Source: [Haemophilus] ducreyi
Lineage (GTDB): Bacteria; Pseudomonadota; Gammaproteobacteria; Enterobacterales; Pasteurellaceae
Assembly (NCBI RefSeq): GCF_900109315.1
Contig: NZ_FOJC01000008.1
Location: 39,628-103,627, forward strand
Direction: 5' to 3'
DNA length: 64,000 nucleotides
Numbering within the stretch: position 1 is the stretch's first letter; every line of letters begins with the position of its first letter. The notes below the pieces were generated by a model. It was not told where the DNA came from. It made no database searches and worked only from the letters and a program-made list of their open reading frames with translations. Shown here one piece after another: positions 43,196 to 52,371 of this stretch. The translations under genes and the position numbers were made by a program.

Positions 43196-43321
43196 AAAAC
43201 ATCTTGTGTATTTTATTTATTTTACAAAAAAGCTCAAGCAATAAATGAAAATAAATACTAATGTTTTTAATATAATGACAACTTAAGTTATATTGACAAT
43301 CAATCAGCAAAAAAAAGTAAA

Positions 43322-43350
43322 AAAATAGCGAGCTAAATGCTCGCTATTTT
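43322..43350 (-). terminator. Terminator of mscL
   Basis: A perfect twelve-base stem AAAATAGCGAGC (43322-43333) and GCTCGCTATTTT (43339-43350), followed on the minus strand by a T run, 28 bases after the mscL stop. Confidence 0.92.
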
Positions 43351-43377
43351 GTGTTGCTATCCTGAGATGCGGTCGTA

Positions 43378-43779
43378 TTATTTTTTTAATAAATCACGGA
43401 TCTCTGCTAATAATTCTTCTTGAGTTGGGCCTTTGGCTACCGCGGGTGCTTCTGCAACCTCTGCCGGTCTTTTAAGTGAATTAATAGCTTTAACCATTGA
43501 AAATACTGCAATTGCGATAATTAAGAAATCAAATATGTTTTGGATAAAGGCGCCATATTTTAACATTACGGCTTCTGCACCTTCTTTGGCGGGTGCAATT
43601 TGAATAGCAAGATCTTTAAAGTCCACGCCGCCAATTAACCAACCGATTGGTGGCATAATCACATCACTGACCAATGAAGACACTATTTTACCAAATGCAC
43701 CACCGATGATTACCCCGACAGCCATATCCATAACGTTGCCTTTTACAGCAAACTCACGAAATTCTTTTAAAATACTCAT
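43378..43779 (-). CDS. mscL: Large-conductance mechanosensitive channel MscL
   Basis: A homopentameric inner-membrane channel that opens under hypo-osmotic shock. The 133-residue product starts [33 protein letters not shown] (amphipathic N-helix and TM1 with the Gly/Ala packing pattern), TM2 is around 76-98 and a C-terminal helix bundle follows ([14 protein letters not shown]). It lies between hgbA and trkH; mscL also sits beside trkA in E. coli, so the Trk-Msc association is kept in altered form. Confidence 0.97.
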   Translation of the reverse strand: MSILKEFREFAVKGNVMDMAVGVIIGGAFGKIVSSLVSDVIMPPIGWLIGGVDFKDLAIQIAPAKEGAEAVMLKYGAFIQNIFDFLIIAIAVFSMVKAINSLKRPAEVAEAPAVAKGPTQEELLAEIRDLLKK

Positions 43780-43886
43780 TGCTTTTCCTTAATATTTACT
43801 CATCATTGAGTCGTTAATTAAATAATCATAAGACAAACATTAATATTATATTCATTTTTTAATGAAACTGACAATTAATATTGACG

Positions 43887-45347
43887 TTAATCTTTCCAAA
43901 AATAGGGCGTAAAAATAATTAGTAATGAAAAAATTTCTAAACGTCCACAAATCATTGCTAATGAAAAAATGTATTTAGCGCTATCCGAAACGCCTGAAAA
44001 ATTACCGCTTACCATTCCTAATCCTGGCCCGGCGTTGGTTAAGGTTGCTAAAACCGCGCCTACTGCATCACCAATTCCCATTCCACATAGAATGGCTGCG
44101 AACACAAAACACAAGAACACAAAAATAGAGGCTATTAAAAATGCCCAAATCCGTTCTTGGGTGCTAATGGGTAATACTTGATCGCCAATTTTAATCGTTT
44201 TTTGCAAGTTGGGGTGAATTAACATATTTAATTCTTTTTTCAGTAATAACCATAATACTAATACACGAATGGTTTTTAAACCACCGGAAGTTGAGCCTGA
44301 ACAACCGCCCCAAATCGCACTGAATACTAATAATAGCCCTAAAACGGGCGGTAATGTATTGATATCAAAAATGGTATAACCTGACGTCATTGACATTGAG
44401 GTTAATTGTATTGCGCCTTTGGATATCGCATCATTAAAAGAATAATTATACGCTAGGTATAAACCAAATGAAAAAAGTGCAATAAAAATCAATTGGCTGA
44501 TAAAAAAGAAGCGAAATTCAGGGTTATGCCAATAATGCTTCACAATACTATAACGGCGTTCATACTGATAAATTAATGAAATATGTAAGCCAAAATTACA
44601 GCCTCCGATCAGCATAAATAAGGCGGTTACTAGATAAATCTTATTACTGTTAAAATAAACTAATCCGTCATTATGGGTTGACATTCCGCCATTTGCGACC
44701 GTGGAAAAGCTATGTGAAACCGCATCAAATAGGTTCATTCCCAGTAAATAATAAGCGCCCGCACAGCAAAGGGTTAATCCTAAGTAGATAATCCATAAAA
44801 TCTTAGCCACTTCGGTTATCCGCGGTAATGATTTATCGCGTAATGGATTAGAGCTTTCTGCGCGATAAAGTTGTACGCTACTAATGCCAAACAATGGGAT
44901 AATTGCTACGGCAAGTACAATCATTCCCATACCGCCTAACCACTGTAAGAATTGCCGATAAAACAAAATGGCTTTTGGCAAGCTATCTAAATCCGTAATC
45001 ACTGTTGCACCAGTGGTGGTTAAGCCTGAAAAGGATTCAAAAATTGATTCGCTTAAGCTTAAATCTGGATTATCTAAAATAATAAATGGCACCGCTCCAA
45101 GCAAACCTAGCACTACCCAGAAAAGCACGACAATTAAAAAACCTTCACGTGAACGTAATGCATATTTATGCTCTCGACAAAACCACCATAAAAATGCGCC
45201 GACTGAGAAGGTTAATAAGAACGATTGTACAAATTCGCGCCCGCCACCATCACCATAAATCAGTGCGATAAAAGCAGGTAATAACATTGTGATGGAAAAA
45301 CTCATCACAAGAATACCAATAATGCGAATAATAGTTAGTAATTGCAA
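43887..45347 (-). CDS. trkH: Trk potassium uptake channel TrkH
   Basis: A K+ translocating subunit of the SKT family, gated by TrkA (encoded at 9656-11032). The 486-residue product has four M1-P-M2 repeats; the pore loops include [11 protein letters not shown] near 108, [12 protein letters not shown] near 218, TSGYTIFD near 318 and [10 protein letters not shown] near 434, each with the expected Gly. The length equals E. coli TrkH (483). It is divergent from fmt. Confidence 0.97.
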   Translation of the reverse strand: MQLLTIIRIIGILVMSFSITMLLPAFIALIYGDGGGREFVQSFLLTFSVGAFLWWFCREHKYALRSREGFLIVVLFWVVLGLLGAVPFIILDNPDLSLSESIFESFSGLTTTGATVITDLDSLPKAILFYRQFLQWLGGMGMIVLAVAIIPLFGISSVQLYRAESSNPLRDKSLPRITEVAKILWIIYLGLTLCCAGAYYLLGMNLFDAVSHSFSTVANGGMSTHNDGLVYFNSNKIYLVTALFMLIGGCNFGLHISLIYQYERRYSIVKHYWHNPEFRFFFISQLIFIALFSFGLYLAYNYSFNDAISKGAIQLTSMSMTSGYTIFDINTLPPVLGLLLVFSAIWGGCSGSTSGGLKTIRVLVLWLLLKKELNMLIHPNLQKTIKIGDQVLPISTQERIWAFLIASIFVFLCFVFAAILCGMGIGDAVGAVLATLTNAGPGLGMVSGNFSGVSDSAKYIFSLAMICGRLEIFSLLIIFTPYFWKD

Positions 45348-45502
45348 AAATACCTCTAATAACGTAGCTAGTAAGCGGTTAAATTTTACTGAATTTTAGC
45401 AAGTTCAGCAAAGATAAGTAGAAAAAGCCGGTAAAATAGCCAAGATAAGTGCTCATTTTCTGCTAAAATAATGCCACCTATTCACTGCACTCAATCTTAA
45501 CC

Positions 45503-46453
45503 ATGTCAAAATTAAATATTATTTTTGCAGGCACACCTGAATTTGCCGCACAACATTTACAAGCCTTATTAGCTTCTCAACACAATATCGTGGCGGTTTA
45601 TACTCAACCGGATAAACCTGCAGGAAGAGGCAAAAAATTGCAAGCAAGCCCAGTTAAACAACTTGCATTACAGCATAATATTCCTGTTTATCAGCCAAAA
45701 TCATTGCGCAATCCACAAGCACAAGCCGAGTTGAATGCATTAAATGCGGATGTAATGGTTGTAGTCGCATACGGATTAATTCTCCCCGAAGCCGTTCTCC
45801 ATATTCCGCGTTATGGTTGTTTAAATGTACATGGTTCATTATTACCACGTTGGCGCGGTGCAGCACCTATTCAGCGTGCGATTTGGGCGGGTGATCAGGA
45901 AACGGGGGTAACGATTATGCAAATGGATGCGGGCTTAGATACCGGTGATATGTTACATAAAGTTAGCACAAAAATTGAAGCAGACGAAACCTCGGCTTCG
46001 TTATATATGAAACTAGCCCAATTGGCACCGCCGGCATTATTAGCAGTTTTAGATGGGTTAACTGAACAGCAGTTCAAACCTGAAAAACAAGACGATCAGT
46101 TAGCCAACTATGCAGAAAAGCTATCCAAACAAGAAGCAAAATTAGATTGGAATTTGCCCGCTTATCAGTTAGCACAAAATATACGTGCTTTTAATCCGTG
46201 GCCAATAAGTTTTTTAACTGTTGAAGTAGAAGGTGTGGAACAACATGTGAAAGTGTATCAAGCCACCGTATTAGCACATCAGCATCACGCTGTAGGCACG
46301 GTATTACAAGTAGATAAAAATGGAATTCAAATTGCGACAAGCGAAGGTGTTTTAAATATTACTCAATTGCAACCACAATGCAAAAAACCTATGTCAGTAC
46401 AAGATTTCTTAAACGGTAGAGCAAACTGGTTTAGTTTGGGTAAGCAATTATAA
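45503..46453 (+). CDS. fmt: Methionyl-tRNA formyltransferase
   Basis: Formylates initiator Met-tRNA using 10-formyl-THF. The 316-residue product starts [20 protein letters not shown] and shows the catalytic region [20 protein letters not shown] (Asn and His near 109-111) and the Asp in [13 protein letters not shown], plus the C-terminal OB fold. Its usual partner def is not adjacent, and rsmB, next in E. coli, is at 11032. It stands alone. Confidence 0.97.
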   Translation: MSKLNIIFAGTPEFAAQHLQALLASQHNIVAVYTQPDKPAGRGKKLQASPVKQLALQHNIPVYQPKSLRNPQAQAELNALNADVMVVVAYGLILPEAVLHIPRYGCLNVHGSLLPRWRGAAPIQRAIWAGDQETGVTIMQMDAGLDTGDMLHKVSTKIEADETSASLYMKLAQLAPPALLAVLDGLTEQQFKPEKQDDQLANYAEKLSKQEAKLDWNLPAYQLAQNIRAFNPWPISFLTVEVEGVEQHVKVYQATVLAHQHHAVGTVLQVDKNGIQIATSEGVLNITQLQPQCKKPMSVQDFLNGRANWFSLGKQL

Positions 46454-46504
46454 TTTAAGCACAATCATTCCTCTGCTTAATCTCTACGCTACGCGGGGGG
46501 ATTT

Positions 46505-46885
46505 TTACTCTCCATTTGATCTTTTTTTAGCACAAACATAATATTTACTGCCTTGTTTATACTGTTCAATATCGGTCATTTCCGCCAAATAAGCATAAAA
46601 GGTTTGTTTAATACAATTAATTCTGGCTAATACATATTGATATAATTCTCCTTTAGTCAGCGGTTCGGATAGTTCTGCTAGGATTTCTCGAATATGTTGT
46701 TGAATTTGGTGGCGCAAATCTTGATGAAAGGCGATAAGTGAATGTTCGCTCGCTTTTAATTGAACGAATACATTATTATTTATATCTGGCGTTAGGTATT
46801 CCAACACATTACCATTAAATTGCTTTAGTTTTTGTCGAATACTCGACGCTTTATAGTCTGTTTGGCTAGCTAAGTAATTAATTCC
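46505..46885 (-). pseudogene. Out-of-frame C-terminal part of the multi-wHTH gene
   Basis: After the TAG ending the 533-residue frame (46870-46872), the other frame reads INYLASQTDYKASSIRQKLK and continues FNGNVLEYL through about 125 residues to the stop at 46505. The sequence at the junction is GGAATTAATTACTTAGC, and an extra AATT unit (or another shift of the same sense) would join TELI to NYLASQ. A GTG at 46807 could start a separate 100-residue protein, but there is no good ribosome-binding site. It ends with another winged-helix-like unit (ILAELSEPLTKGELYQYVLARI). Most likely this is the lost tail of the preceding gene. Confidence 0.6.
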
Positions 46886-48471
46886 GTTAATGGTGTAGTT
46901 TGCTGATCATTATCATTAAAAAAGGTTAAGATCAATTGATAGAATTGCTGATTATTTGGCAACTTACGTTTCATTTTCAAAATAATCGGTTCATTTGGGC
47001 GTCGTAATCGCCATAATTTATCTTCACATACAAATTCTGCTTCAGATAAATAAATTTTGATTGAATTCATTGATACTTTTCGTTGTTGCTTAATCAATTC
47101 AAATAGTTGTTGTTGACTTAATAAGCCATATTTTGTTAGGGATTCAACAATTAACGTTTTTATATTCTTATTGGCAATATGCCATTCAGTTAACGTCCAA
47201 ACCCCACTTTTACCCATCGGCGAAAAACGAGGATCTTGCGACATTTGCGATGCAATACTGCGGACTAGTCGTTCTTCATCACGCAATGCTCCCATTTTTT
47301 CAATCATTAAATGCGCTATCGCTTTCAAGGAGGTTGGTTGTTGCTTTTCTAATAATAAGCGATAAACAATATCGCCAAAATTACGGTAGGTATTGATTTC
47401 ACGATGTATTTTGCCACGCTCAAGCCGAATGCCGACCAAATTATCTAATAATAAACATAATTCAGTTACTGATAAAAAATCGATCGCTAGGGTGTCAAAA
47501 TAATCTAAAACAGTCTCAAGTTGTATATCTTTAAATTCATCATATAACGCTCGTTGGATATTTTCTAAAATATAATCGAGCTGATCTTTGGCTAAATTGG
47601 TAAAAAAATAATCCTTAAAATGATAGTGATGTAACTGCCGATAAATTTGTTGATAGCCCAAAATATGCATCAGTAATAGACTGTAATGTTGTTCTTGAAA
47701 AAATTCGGGAAATTGAGAACGTGTGATTAAATGGTGTTGAGTTAATTTTTGCGTAATTTGGTAATAGTAATCGATCACTGAATTATCTAAGCGCTTAGTG
47801 GCTGGCTTATTGATACGATATTCCCCTCGTAAAAACAGTTGCAATTGTTCTTCTAACATATTCGAAATTTGCCGAACTCTTTCTCGTGTTAAGCCTAATG
47901 AATCACCAATATGCTCTAACGTTTCAATTGAATGTGTTTCTAAACCGTAACGACGAAATAAAATTTGCCGATCGCGTTCTTTATGCTTACTTTGATAAAC
48001 TTTCGTAAAAAATAGCGTGATTACTTGCTTGAAATGGTCGATTAATGATGGTTGTGGCGCTATAAAAATAACGTCTTGAAAAATCAGCTTATCAAAATCG
48101 GGAGTAGATAAATTGCTATAAAACTGAATATGACGAATGGCTTCAATTTGGGAGTGAATTACCGTTTTTTGACTGATTCCTTTACAAGTTGCTAAATCGC
48201 TAAAAATAAAATCAAGTGCTTGTTTAACGGTATTGATAGGCTGTTTTTTGATAAGGTTGAGAGTTCGAACCGGTAAATCCGTGAAGTATTTTAACGTAAG
48301 TTTAATTTCACGTTCTGCAAAAATAGGCGGGTAAAATAGAGTGAATAATGTAACTGGGAAATGATGGATAAGATATTGATTAATTTGCGTAAAGGTCTTA
48401 AAAAGGGTTTCGGCGGAAAATGATGGTTCAAAGTAAAGCTGTTGGTATGTTAGTTTTAGTAGCTCTCTCAC
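46870..48471 (-). CDS. Multi-winged-helix protein with sigma-70 region 4-like domain, C-terminus frameshifted
   Basis: The 533-residue product is not a gene I can name. Residues 164-205 (KERDRQILFRRYGLE...TLEHIGDSLGLTRERVRQI) are a clear sigma-70 region 4-type helix-turn-helix, but no regions 1-3 precede it. Residues 378-430 (TSLKAIAHLMIEK...RFSPMGKSGVWTLTEW) look like a HARE-type winged helix, and 435-490 like a second wHTH. The N-terminal 160 residues and 215-370 are helical and unplaced. It starts with GTG, overlapping the small upstream ORF by GTGA. The reading frame is cut relative to its homologous tail at 46505-46885. A DNA-binding or defence/repair regulator is a guess from architecture only. 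Confidence 0.7.
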   Translation of the reverse strand: MRELLKLTYQQLYFEPSFSAETLFKTFTQINQYLIHHFPVTLFTLFYPPIFAEREIKLTLKYFTDLPVRTLNLIKKQPINTVKQALDFIFSDLATCKGISQKTVIHSQIEAIRHIQFYSNLSTPDFDKLIFQDVIFIAPQPSLIDHFKQVITLFFTKVYQSKHKERDRQILFRRYGLETHSIETLEHIGDSLGLTRERVRQISNMLEEQLQLFLRGEYRINKPATKRLDNSVIDYYYQITQKLTQHHLITRSQFPEFFQEQHYSLLLMHILGYQQIYRQLHHYHFKDYFFTNLAKDQLDYILENIQRALYDEFKDIQLETVLDYFDTLAIDFLSVTELCLLLDNLVGIRLERGKIHREINTYRNFGDIVYRLLLEKQQPTSLKAIAHLMIEKMGALRDEERLVRSIASQMSQDPRFSPMGKSGVWTLTEWHIANKNIKTLIVESLTKYGLLSQQQLFELIKQQRKVSMNSIKIYLSEAEFVCEDKLWRLRRPNEPIILKMKRKLPNNQQFYQLILTFFNDNDQQTTPLTELIT

Positions 48472-48611
48472 ATTTGCACACCTTGCTGAATGAAAAATGA
48501 GGTAACCAACGGTTCAAAATCAAAAATATCTTGCCCATCTACTTCTAATAATGTGGTATTGATCATCGCCTGATTTTTTGCCATTTTAGCCATATCGACA
48601 CACAGTAACAT
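48468..48611 (-). CDS. Small ORF coupled to the multi-wHTH gene
   Basis: A 47-codon ORF too short for routine calling. It has an excellent ribosome-binding site GGAGGG ending three bases before ATG (48611), and its stop TGA overlaps the GTG start of the next gene (GTGA), so translation is coupled. The product starts MLLCVDMAKMAKNQAMINTT and ends with FFIQQGVQM. It is not recognised. The same frame is open upstream to a stop near 48690 with an earlier ATG at 48637, so it may instead be the C-terminal remnant of a longer gene lost to a deletion. Confidence 0.5.
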   Translation of the reverse strand: MLLCVDMAKMAKNQAMINTTLLEVDGQDIFDFEPLVTSFFIQQGVQM

Positions 48612-48644
48612 AAGCCCTCCGATCCAATTTTTAGCATAGTTGTC

Positions 48645-48673
48645 GTTATATATTGAGAATAGAAAGTTGTCAA
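48645..48673 (-). promoter_or_regulatory. Sigma-70 promoter of the small ORF / multi-wHTH unit
   Basis: On the minus strand TTGACA (48673-48668), a 17-base spacer and TATAAC (48650-48645) place the start near 48638, just before the small ORF at 48611. It is one of the best promoter matches in the window. If the ORF once extended further upstream, the match could be fortuitous. Confidence 0.6.
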
Positions 48674-48747
48674 TAATGTAATGGCTACTTATTTATAAGT
48701 GAATGGGAGAAAATACGCACAGCAAGAGGTTAATAAAACAGCTTACT

Positions 48748-49506
48748 TTACAAGACTAAATGACTACGAATCTGATGTAAGAAGCGCTTAGTTCGTTCAT
48801 GCTGAGGGTGTTCAAATAACATTTTGGGTGAACCTTGCTCTACAATTTCACCTCGGTCCATTACAACGAGCCTGTCCGCCACTTCTAAAGCAAACTTAAT
48901 TTCGTGCGTAACAACTAACATTGTCCAGCCTTCTTGTGCTAACTGTTTCATTATATTTAATACATCTTGCACTAACTAGGGATCCAATGCTGAAGTCGGT
49001 TCATCAAATAACATTAGTGCGGGCTGAATTGCCAACGCACGGGCAATCCCTACCCATTGCTGTTGTCCGCCTGAAAGTTGGTTTGGATATAACGCTGCTT
49101 TATCTGCTAACCCGACTTTGGCAAGCAATTGTTGGGCGGCTAATTTTGCTTGTGCTAAATTTTTACCTTGTACAAAAATAGACCCTTCCATTACATTTTC
49201 TAAGACGGTTTTATGAGGGAAAAGATTATAGTTTTGAAAAACCATTCCTGATTTACGCCGTAATGCCAAAATCTGTTGTTTAACCTCTTTAGCGGTAAAA
49301 TCAACGGTTAAAGGTTGCTCTCTGGTAAATTCAATAGTGCCTTTTTCTGGCATATCTAACGCATTTAAACAACGTAACCATGTTGTTTTACCTGAGCCAG
49401 ATGGACCAAGGATTACGACGACTTGCCCTTTTTCAATCTGAAGATCAATGCCACGTAAAATGAGATTATCACCAAAACTTTTCTGAATATTATTAATGTT
49501 AATCAT
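48748..49506 (-). pseudogene. Polar amino-acid (cystine-type) ABC transporter ATPase, amber stop
   Basis: A GlnQ/TcyN-type ABC ATPase that would energise import with the permease and binding protein upstream. Walker A is LGPSGSGKTTW near residue 35 and Walker B MLFDEPTSALDP near 165. An in-frame TAG at 48976-48978 directly follows DP, where homologues read DPELV or DPQLV, so it is probably CAG to TAG. The same frame continues to 48748 with the H-loop VTHEIKFALEVADR. The signature reads LSGGQQQWVGIARAL where the family has QRVAIARAL, a second drift. Readthrough at the amber would give 252 residues. Without suppression the protein lacks the H-loop and should be dead. Confidence 0.88.
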
Positions 49507-49539
49507 ATTGCATCTCTCTGTTGTTGATGAAAGCGTTCA

Positions 49540-50256
49540 TTATTTAGCGATAAAGCGATCAAAACGGTGTTCAAGACGTGCTTGAATACCAAAAAGTATC
49601 CAGCAGAAACACCAATAAATAAACGCCGCTTCAATATAAACAGGCAGAAAATCATAAGACATATTTGCCATCTGCTGTGCCACTCTAAACATTTCTGTAA
49701 CCGTTACCACGGAGGCTAATGAGGTGTCTTTAAATAGCCCAATAAAGGTATTGCTTAGCGGAGGAATAGCCACTCTAATTGCTTGTGGTGCAATGATACG
49801 GCGGAAGGTTTGTAGATAAGTCATACCAATCGAATACCCAGCTTCCCATTGTCCTTTAGGGACTGCTGAAATGGCAGCTCGAACAGTTTCAGAAGCATAA
49901 GCGCCAATATTCAATGAAAAACCAATAATCGCGGCAGGAATAGGATCAACATAAAAACCCAACGCTGGTAAGCCATAAAAAACTATCGAAATTTGCACAA
50001 GCATTGGCGTACCGCGAATAATCGAAATATACGCTTGTATGATAACTAATAGTATGCGATGCATTATCCCTGTGACTGAGGTTATACGCACTAACGCCAC
50101 CAATACCGCAATAATCATGCCAATAATAAAAGACACTATCGCTAATGGAATAGAAACTAGCACCATGGCCTGTAGCATAGGCAAAAAAGCATCCATTACT
50201 AATTTAACCCGTGCTTCGTCCATAAAAGGCAGTTGAAATAATAAGTTTTCTAGCAC
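49540..50256 (-). CDS. ABC transporter permease, L-cystine / polar amino-acid type
   Basis: An inner-membrane permease of the HisM/TcyL family, 238 residues with five or six transmembrane segments. The segments SIIRGTPMLVQI, VDPIPAAIIGFSLNIGAYASETVRAAISAVPKGQWEAG (the EAA loop) and LPPLSN-like IPPLSNTFIGLFKDTSLAS resemble E. coli TcyL (YecS) most closely. It follows the binding-protein gene by 137 bases and precedes the ATPase by 33. The frame is intact although its ATPase carries a stop. Confidence 0.9.
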   Translation of the reverse strand: MLENLLFQLPFMDEARVKLVMDAFLPMLQAMVLVSIPLAIVSFIIGMIIAVLVALVRITSVTGIMHRILLVIIQAYISIIRGTPMLVQISIVFYGLPALGFYVDPIPAAIIGFSLNIGAYASETVRAAISAVPKGQWEAGYSIGMTYLQTFRRIIAPQAIRVAIPPLSNTFIGLFKDTSLASVVTVTEMFRVAQQMANMSYDFLPVYIEAAFIYWCFCWILFGIQARLEHRFDRFIAK

Positions 50257-50393
50257 AATTTTCCCTTAAAAACGAAAGTTCTCGCCAATTATAACATTAT
50301 AAAACACCTCTAGACGGCTAAAAACAAAATAAGCGCTCATATTTTGCAAGTGTTTTGCGAAAAAATGACCTCTTATTGAGATAATATGGATAA

Positions 50394-51176
50394 TTATTTA
50401 ACGCTAATATCCTTTCCAAAGAATTGTTCACCTAATCGTTTAAATGTTCCATCTTGATGTAACGCCATAATAGCTTGATTTATTTTGGCTAATGCGGCTT
50501 GATTGCCTTTATTTACCACTAATCCAGCGCCTAATTGTTCACTATCTTGCCAAATAATTTTTAACGAAGACGTAGGATTTTTGTTAAAGTAATCTAATAA
50601 GGATAAATAATTGTTAAAGGTAGCCTCCACTCGTTGTTGTTGAATAAGCAATAATGCTTGCGCCATACCATCAACCGAAATCACTTTAGCTCCATTCTTA
50701 ACAGCTAATTCTCCATAATTGGAACTTAATGATTGTGCCACTTTTATACCTTGCATGTCCGCTGGTTGCTTAACGTGACTGTTATCTGCACGAACTACTA
50801 ATGCCGCGCCCGACCAACTATATGCGTCGGATAAATCAAACATTGCTTGTCGTTCAGGCGTGCTTAATGCTACTTGATTAGCAACCAAATCAAAACGCCC
50901 GGCTTTTAAACCAGCTAACATGGCATCCCATTGTGTTTCTTTAAAATCAACCTTAACCCCGAGTTTTTCAGCAATTGCCCGTGTGACTTCTACATCATAA
51001 CCGGTTAATTTACCGGTTTGATCATGGTAAGTGAATGGCGGGTAAGTGCCTTCAGTAGCCACGCTAATAGTGCCTTTTGCATCAATCCTAGATAATAAAT
51101 CATTGCTTGCTAAGCTATTCATTGAGGTAAATAAGCTAATAGCAGTAAACGTAGCGAATGCGATTTTTTTTAACAT
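50394..51176 (-). CDS. Periplasmic substrate-binding protein, cystine / polar amino-acid type
   Basis: A SBP_bac_3 family binding protein of 260 residues with signal peptide MLKKIAFATFTAISLFTSMNSLA (cleavage near 23). The core shows ISVATEGTYPPFTYHD and GKLTGYDVEVTRAIAEKLGV, close to E. coli TcyJ (FliY), and ends GEQFFGKDISVK. It heads the minus-strand operon SBP-permease-ATPase. The ligand is inferred from the permease match; glutamine or histidine binding is an alternative. Confidence 0.9.
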   Translation of the reverse strand: MLKKIAFATFTAISLFTSMNSLASNDLLSRIDAKGTISVATEGTYPPFTYHDQTGKLTGYDVEVTRAIAEKLGVKVDFKETQWDAMLAGLKAGRFDLVANQVALSTPERQAMFDLSDAYSWSGAALVVRADNSHVKQPADMQGIKVAQSLSSNYGELAVKNGAKVISVDGMAQALLLIQQQRVEATFNNYLSLLDYFNKNPTSSLKIIWQDSEQLGAGLVVNKGNQAALAKINQAIMALHQDGTFKRLGEQFFGKDISVK

Positions 51177-51431
51177 AATCGCTCTCCTTATTGTGGTTAA
51201 TTATGTTGTGTTTAATGCATTATTAGCAAAAAATTAGCCCGCTTCAAATAACTAAAAAGCATAATAACTAGCAAAATATTGTAAGCGCTTAAATTTATCT
51301 ATTAATCAACCAAACTGCGATTATATTGTAAAAAACACCCTTTACATTAATTACAATTTCACTAGCATACTAAATAAAAAGCGATTAAACTTGAGCTAAG
51401 CATTTACACACGAAATATAAAAGGAACTTTA
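51177..51431. other. Divergent intergenic region, ABC operon / opacity gene 1
   Basis: 255 bases of AT-rich sequence between divergent genes. It contains the palindrome at 51282-51291 and, at 51350-51431, the upstream block that recurs before opacity gene 2 (same AAATATAAAAGGAAC ribosome-binding context). No ORF was seen. Confidence 0.5.
51282..51291. promoter_or_regulatory. LacI-family-like palindrome
   Basis: TAAGCGCTTA inside TTGTAAGCGCTTAAA is a perfect ten-base palindrome with the AAGCGCTT centre typical of LacI/GalR-family operators. It lies between the binding-protein start (51176) and opacity gene 1 (51432). Confidence 0.35.
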
Positions 51432-52196
51432 ATGAAAATTAACTCTCTCGTCTTAGCACTTTCAATCATCCCTACTATTTCATTAGCAAACACTAACAAT
51501 GTACACCTTTACGGTAAAATAGGAACCGATATCTATTCTCACTTTTCAAGCTTTCAACTTGGCGCACTCGCACAGTCTAAAAATCTTAACCCATCAATAG
51601 CATTGTCTTTAGAAGCCACGGGTAAAATCGCGCCTAATACTGAACTAGGGCTAGGTGTTGGTTTTATAAAACGTAAGAATTTTAACTTTGCTAAAACGTG
51701 GAGGGCGACTTCTTATGATAATCAAGCTGAAACCCCTAATGGTTCATGGTTAGGTAACGAAAAATATAAAATAAATCGTTACACTTCATTACCGATCTAC
51801 TTAATTTTAAAGCAAAACTTTAGACTTAATGATGAAATGAGACTTTATGTTAAAGGTGATCTTGGCTATTCGTTTAATAAAATTAAAAATACCCATTATA
51901 CATTACACACAGAAATTATTAATAACTCAGATTTACCAAAAGAATATACCAATACTCCAATCGATATGAACGCGAAAAATGGTTCATACTATAGTTTATC
52001 GGTCGGGGCGGAGTATAAACATTTCTTAGCTGAAATCGGCTATTATAGAACCAATGTCTCACTCTTTTATAAAGGGCATGGTAAATTTATAGATCCATCG
52101 TTTCCTCAAGCCGATTCAAGACGTGACTATAACATTAATAAAACATCATCTTATAGCAACAATGCTATTCGGTTATCTATTGGTTTCAAATTCTAA
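51432..52196 (+). CDS. Opacity-family outer-membrane beta-barrel protein, copy 1
   Basis: A 254-residue outer-membrane protein with a signal peptide (MKINSLVLALSIIPTISLA, 19 residues) and alternating strands of a small barrel ending NAIRLSIGFKF with terminal Phe. Segments such as LPIYLILKQNFRL, LYVKGDLGYSFNKIKNTHY and YYSLSVGAEYKHFLAEIGYYRT fit the opacity-porin family of Neisseria and Haemophilus (adhesin-type or Opa-like). The central 100-150 and 155-225 loops look surface-exposed. It has its own terminator and a damaged duplicate directly downstream. Ligand unknown. Confidence 0.82.
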   Translation: MKINSLVLALSIIPTISLANTNNVHLYGKIGTDIYSHFSSFQLGALAQSKNLNPSIALSLEATGKIAPNTELGLGVGFIKRKNFNFAKTWRATSYDNQAETPNGSWLGNEKYKINRYTSLPIYLILKQNFRLNDEMRLYVKGDLGYSFNKIKNTHYTLHTEIINNSDLPKEYTNTPIDMNAKNGSYYSLSVGAEYKHFLAEIGYYRTNVSLFYKGHGKFIDPSFPQADSRRDYNINKTSSYSNNAIRLSIGFKF

Positions 52197-52211
52197 TACC
52201 TCCCCCCTCCA

Positions 52212-52240
52212 AAAGCCGCTTAATCAAGCGGCTTTTTTTA
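52212..52240 (+). terminator. Terminator of opacity gene 1
   Basis: AAAGCCGCTT (52212-52221) and AAGCGGCTTT (52226-52235), a ten-base stem followed by T5. Confidence 0.92.
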
Positions 52241-52371
52241 TATATTAATCAACAAAATTAAAGCTTCAACTGTAAAGCTGACGCTTTAATTACATTTTTA
52301 CTAGCCTGTTGAATAAAAAGGTATTAAACTTGCATTGAGTATTTACAATACAAAATATAAAAGGAACTCTA

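Noticed and set aside
43378..43779. trkH-mscL as one operon
   Set aside because: They are both on the minus strand with a 107-base gap and I found no evidence for or against co-transcription, so I do not claim it.
46454..46504. Terminator for fmt from TTAAGCA/TGCTTAA at 46455-46480
   Set aside because: The seven-base stem has a long loop and no T run.
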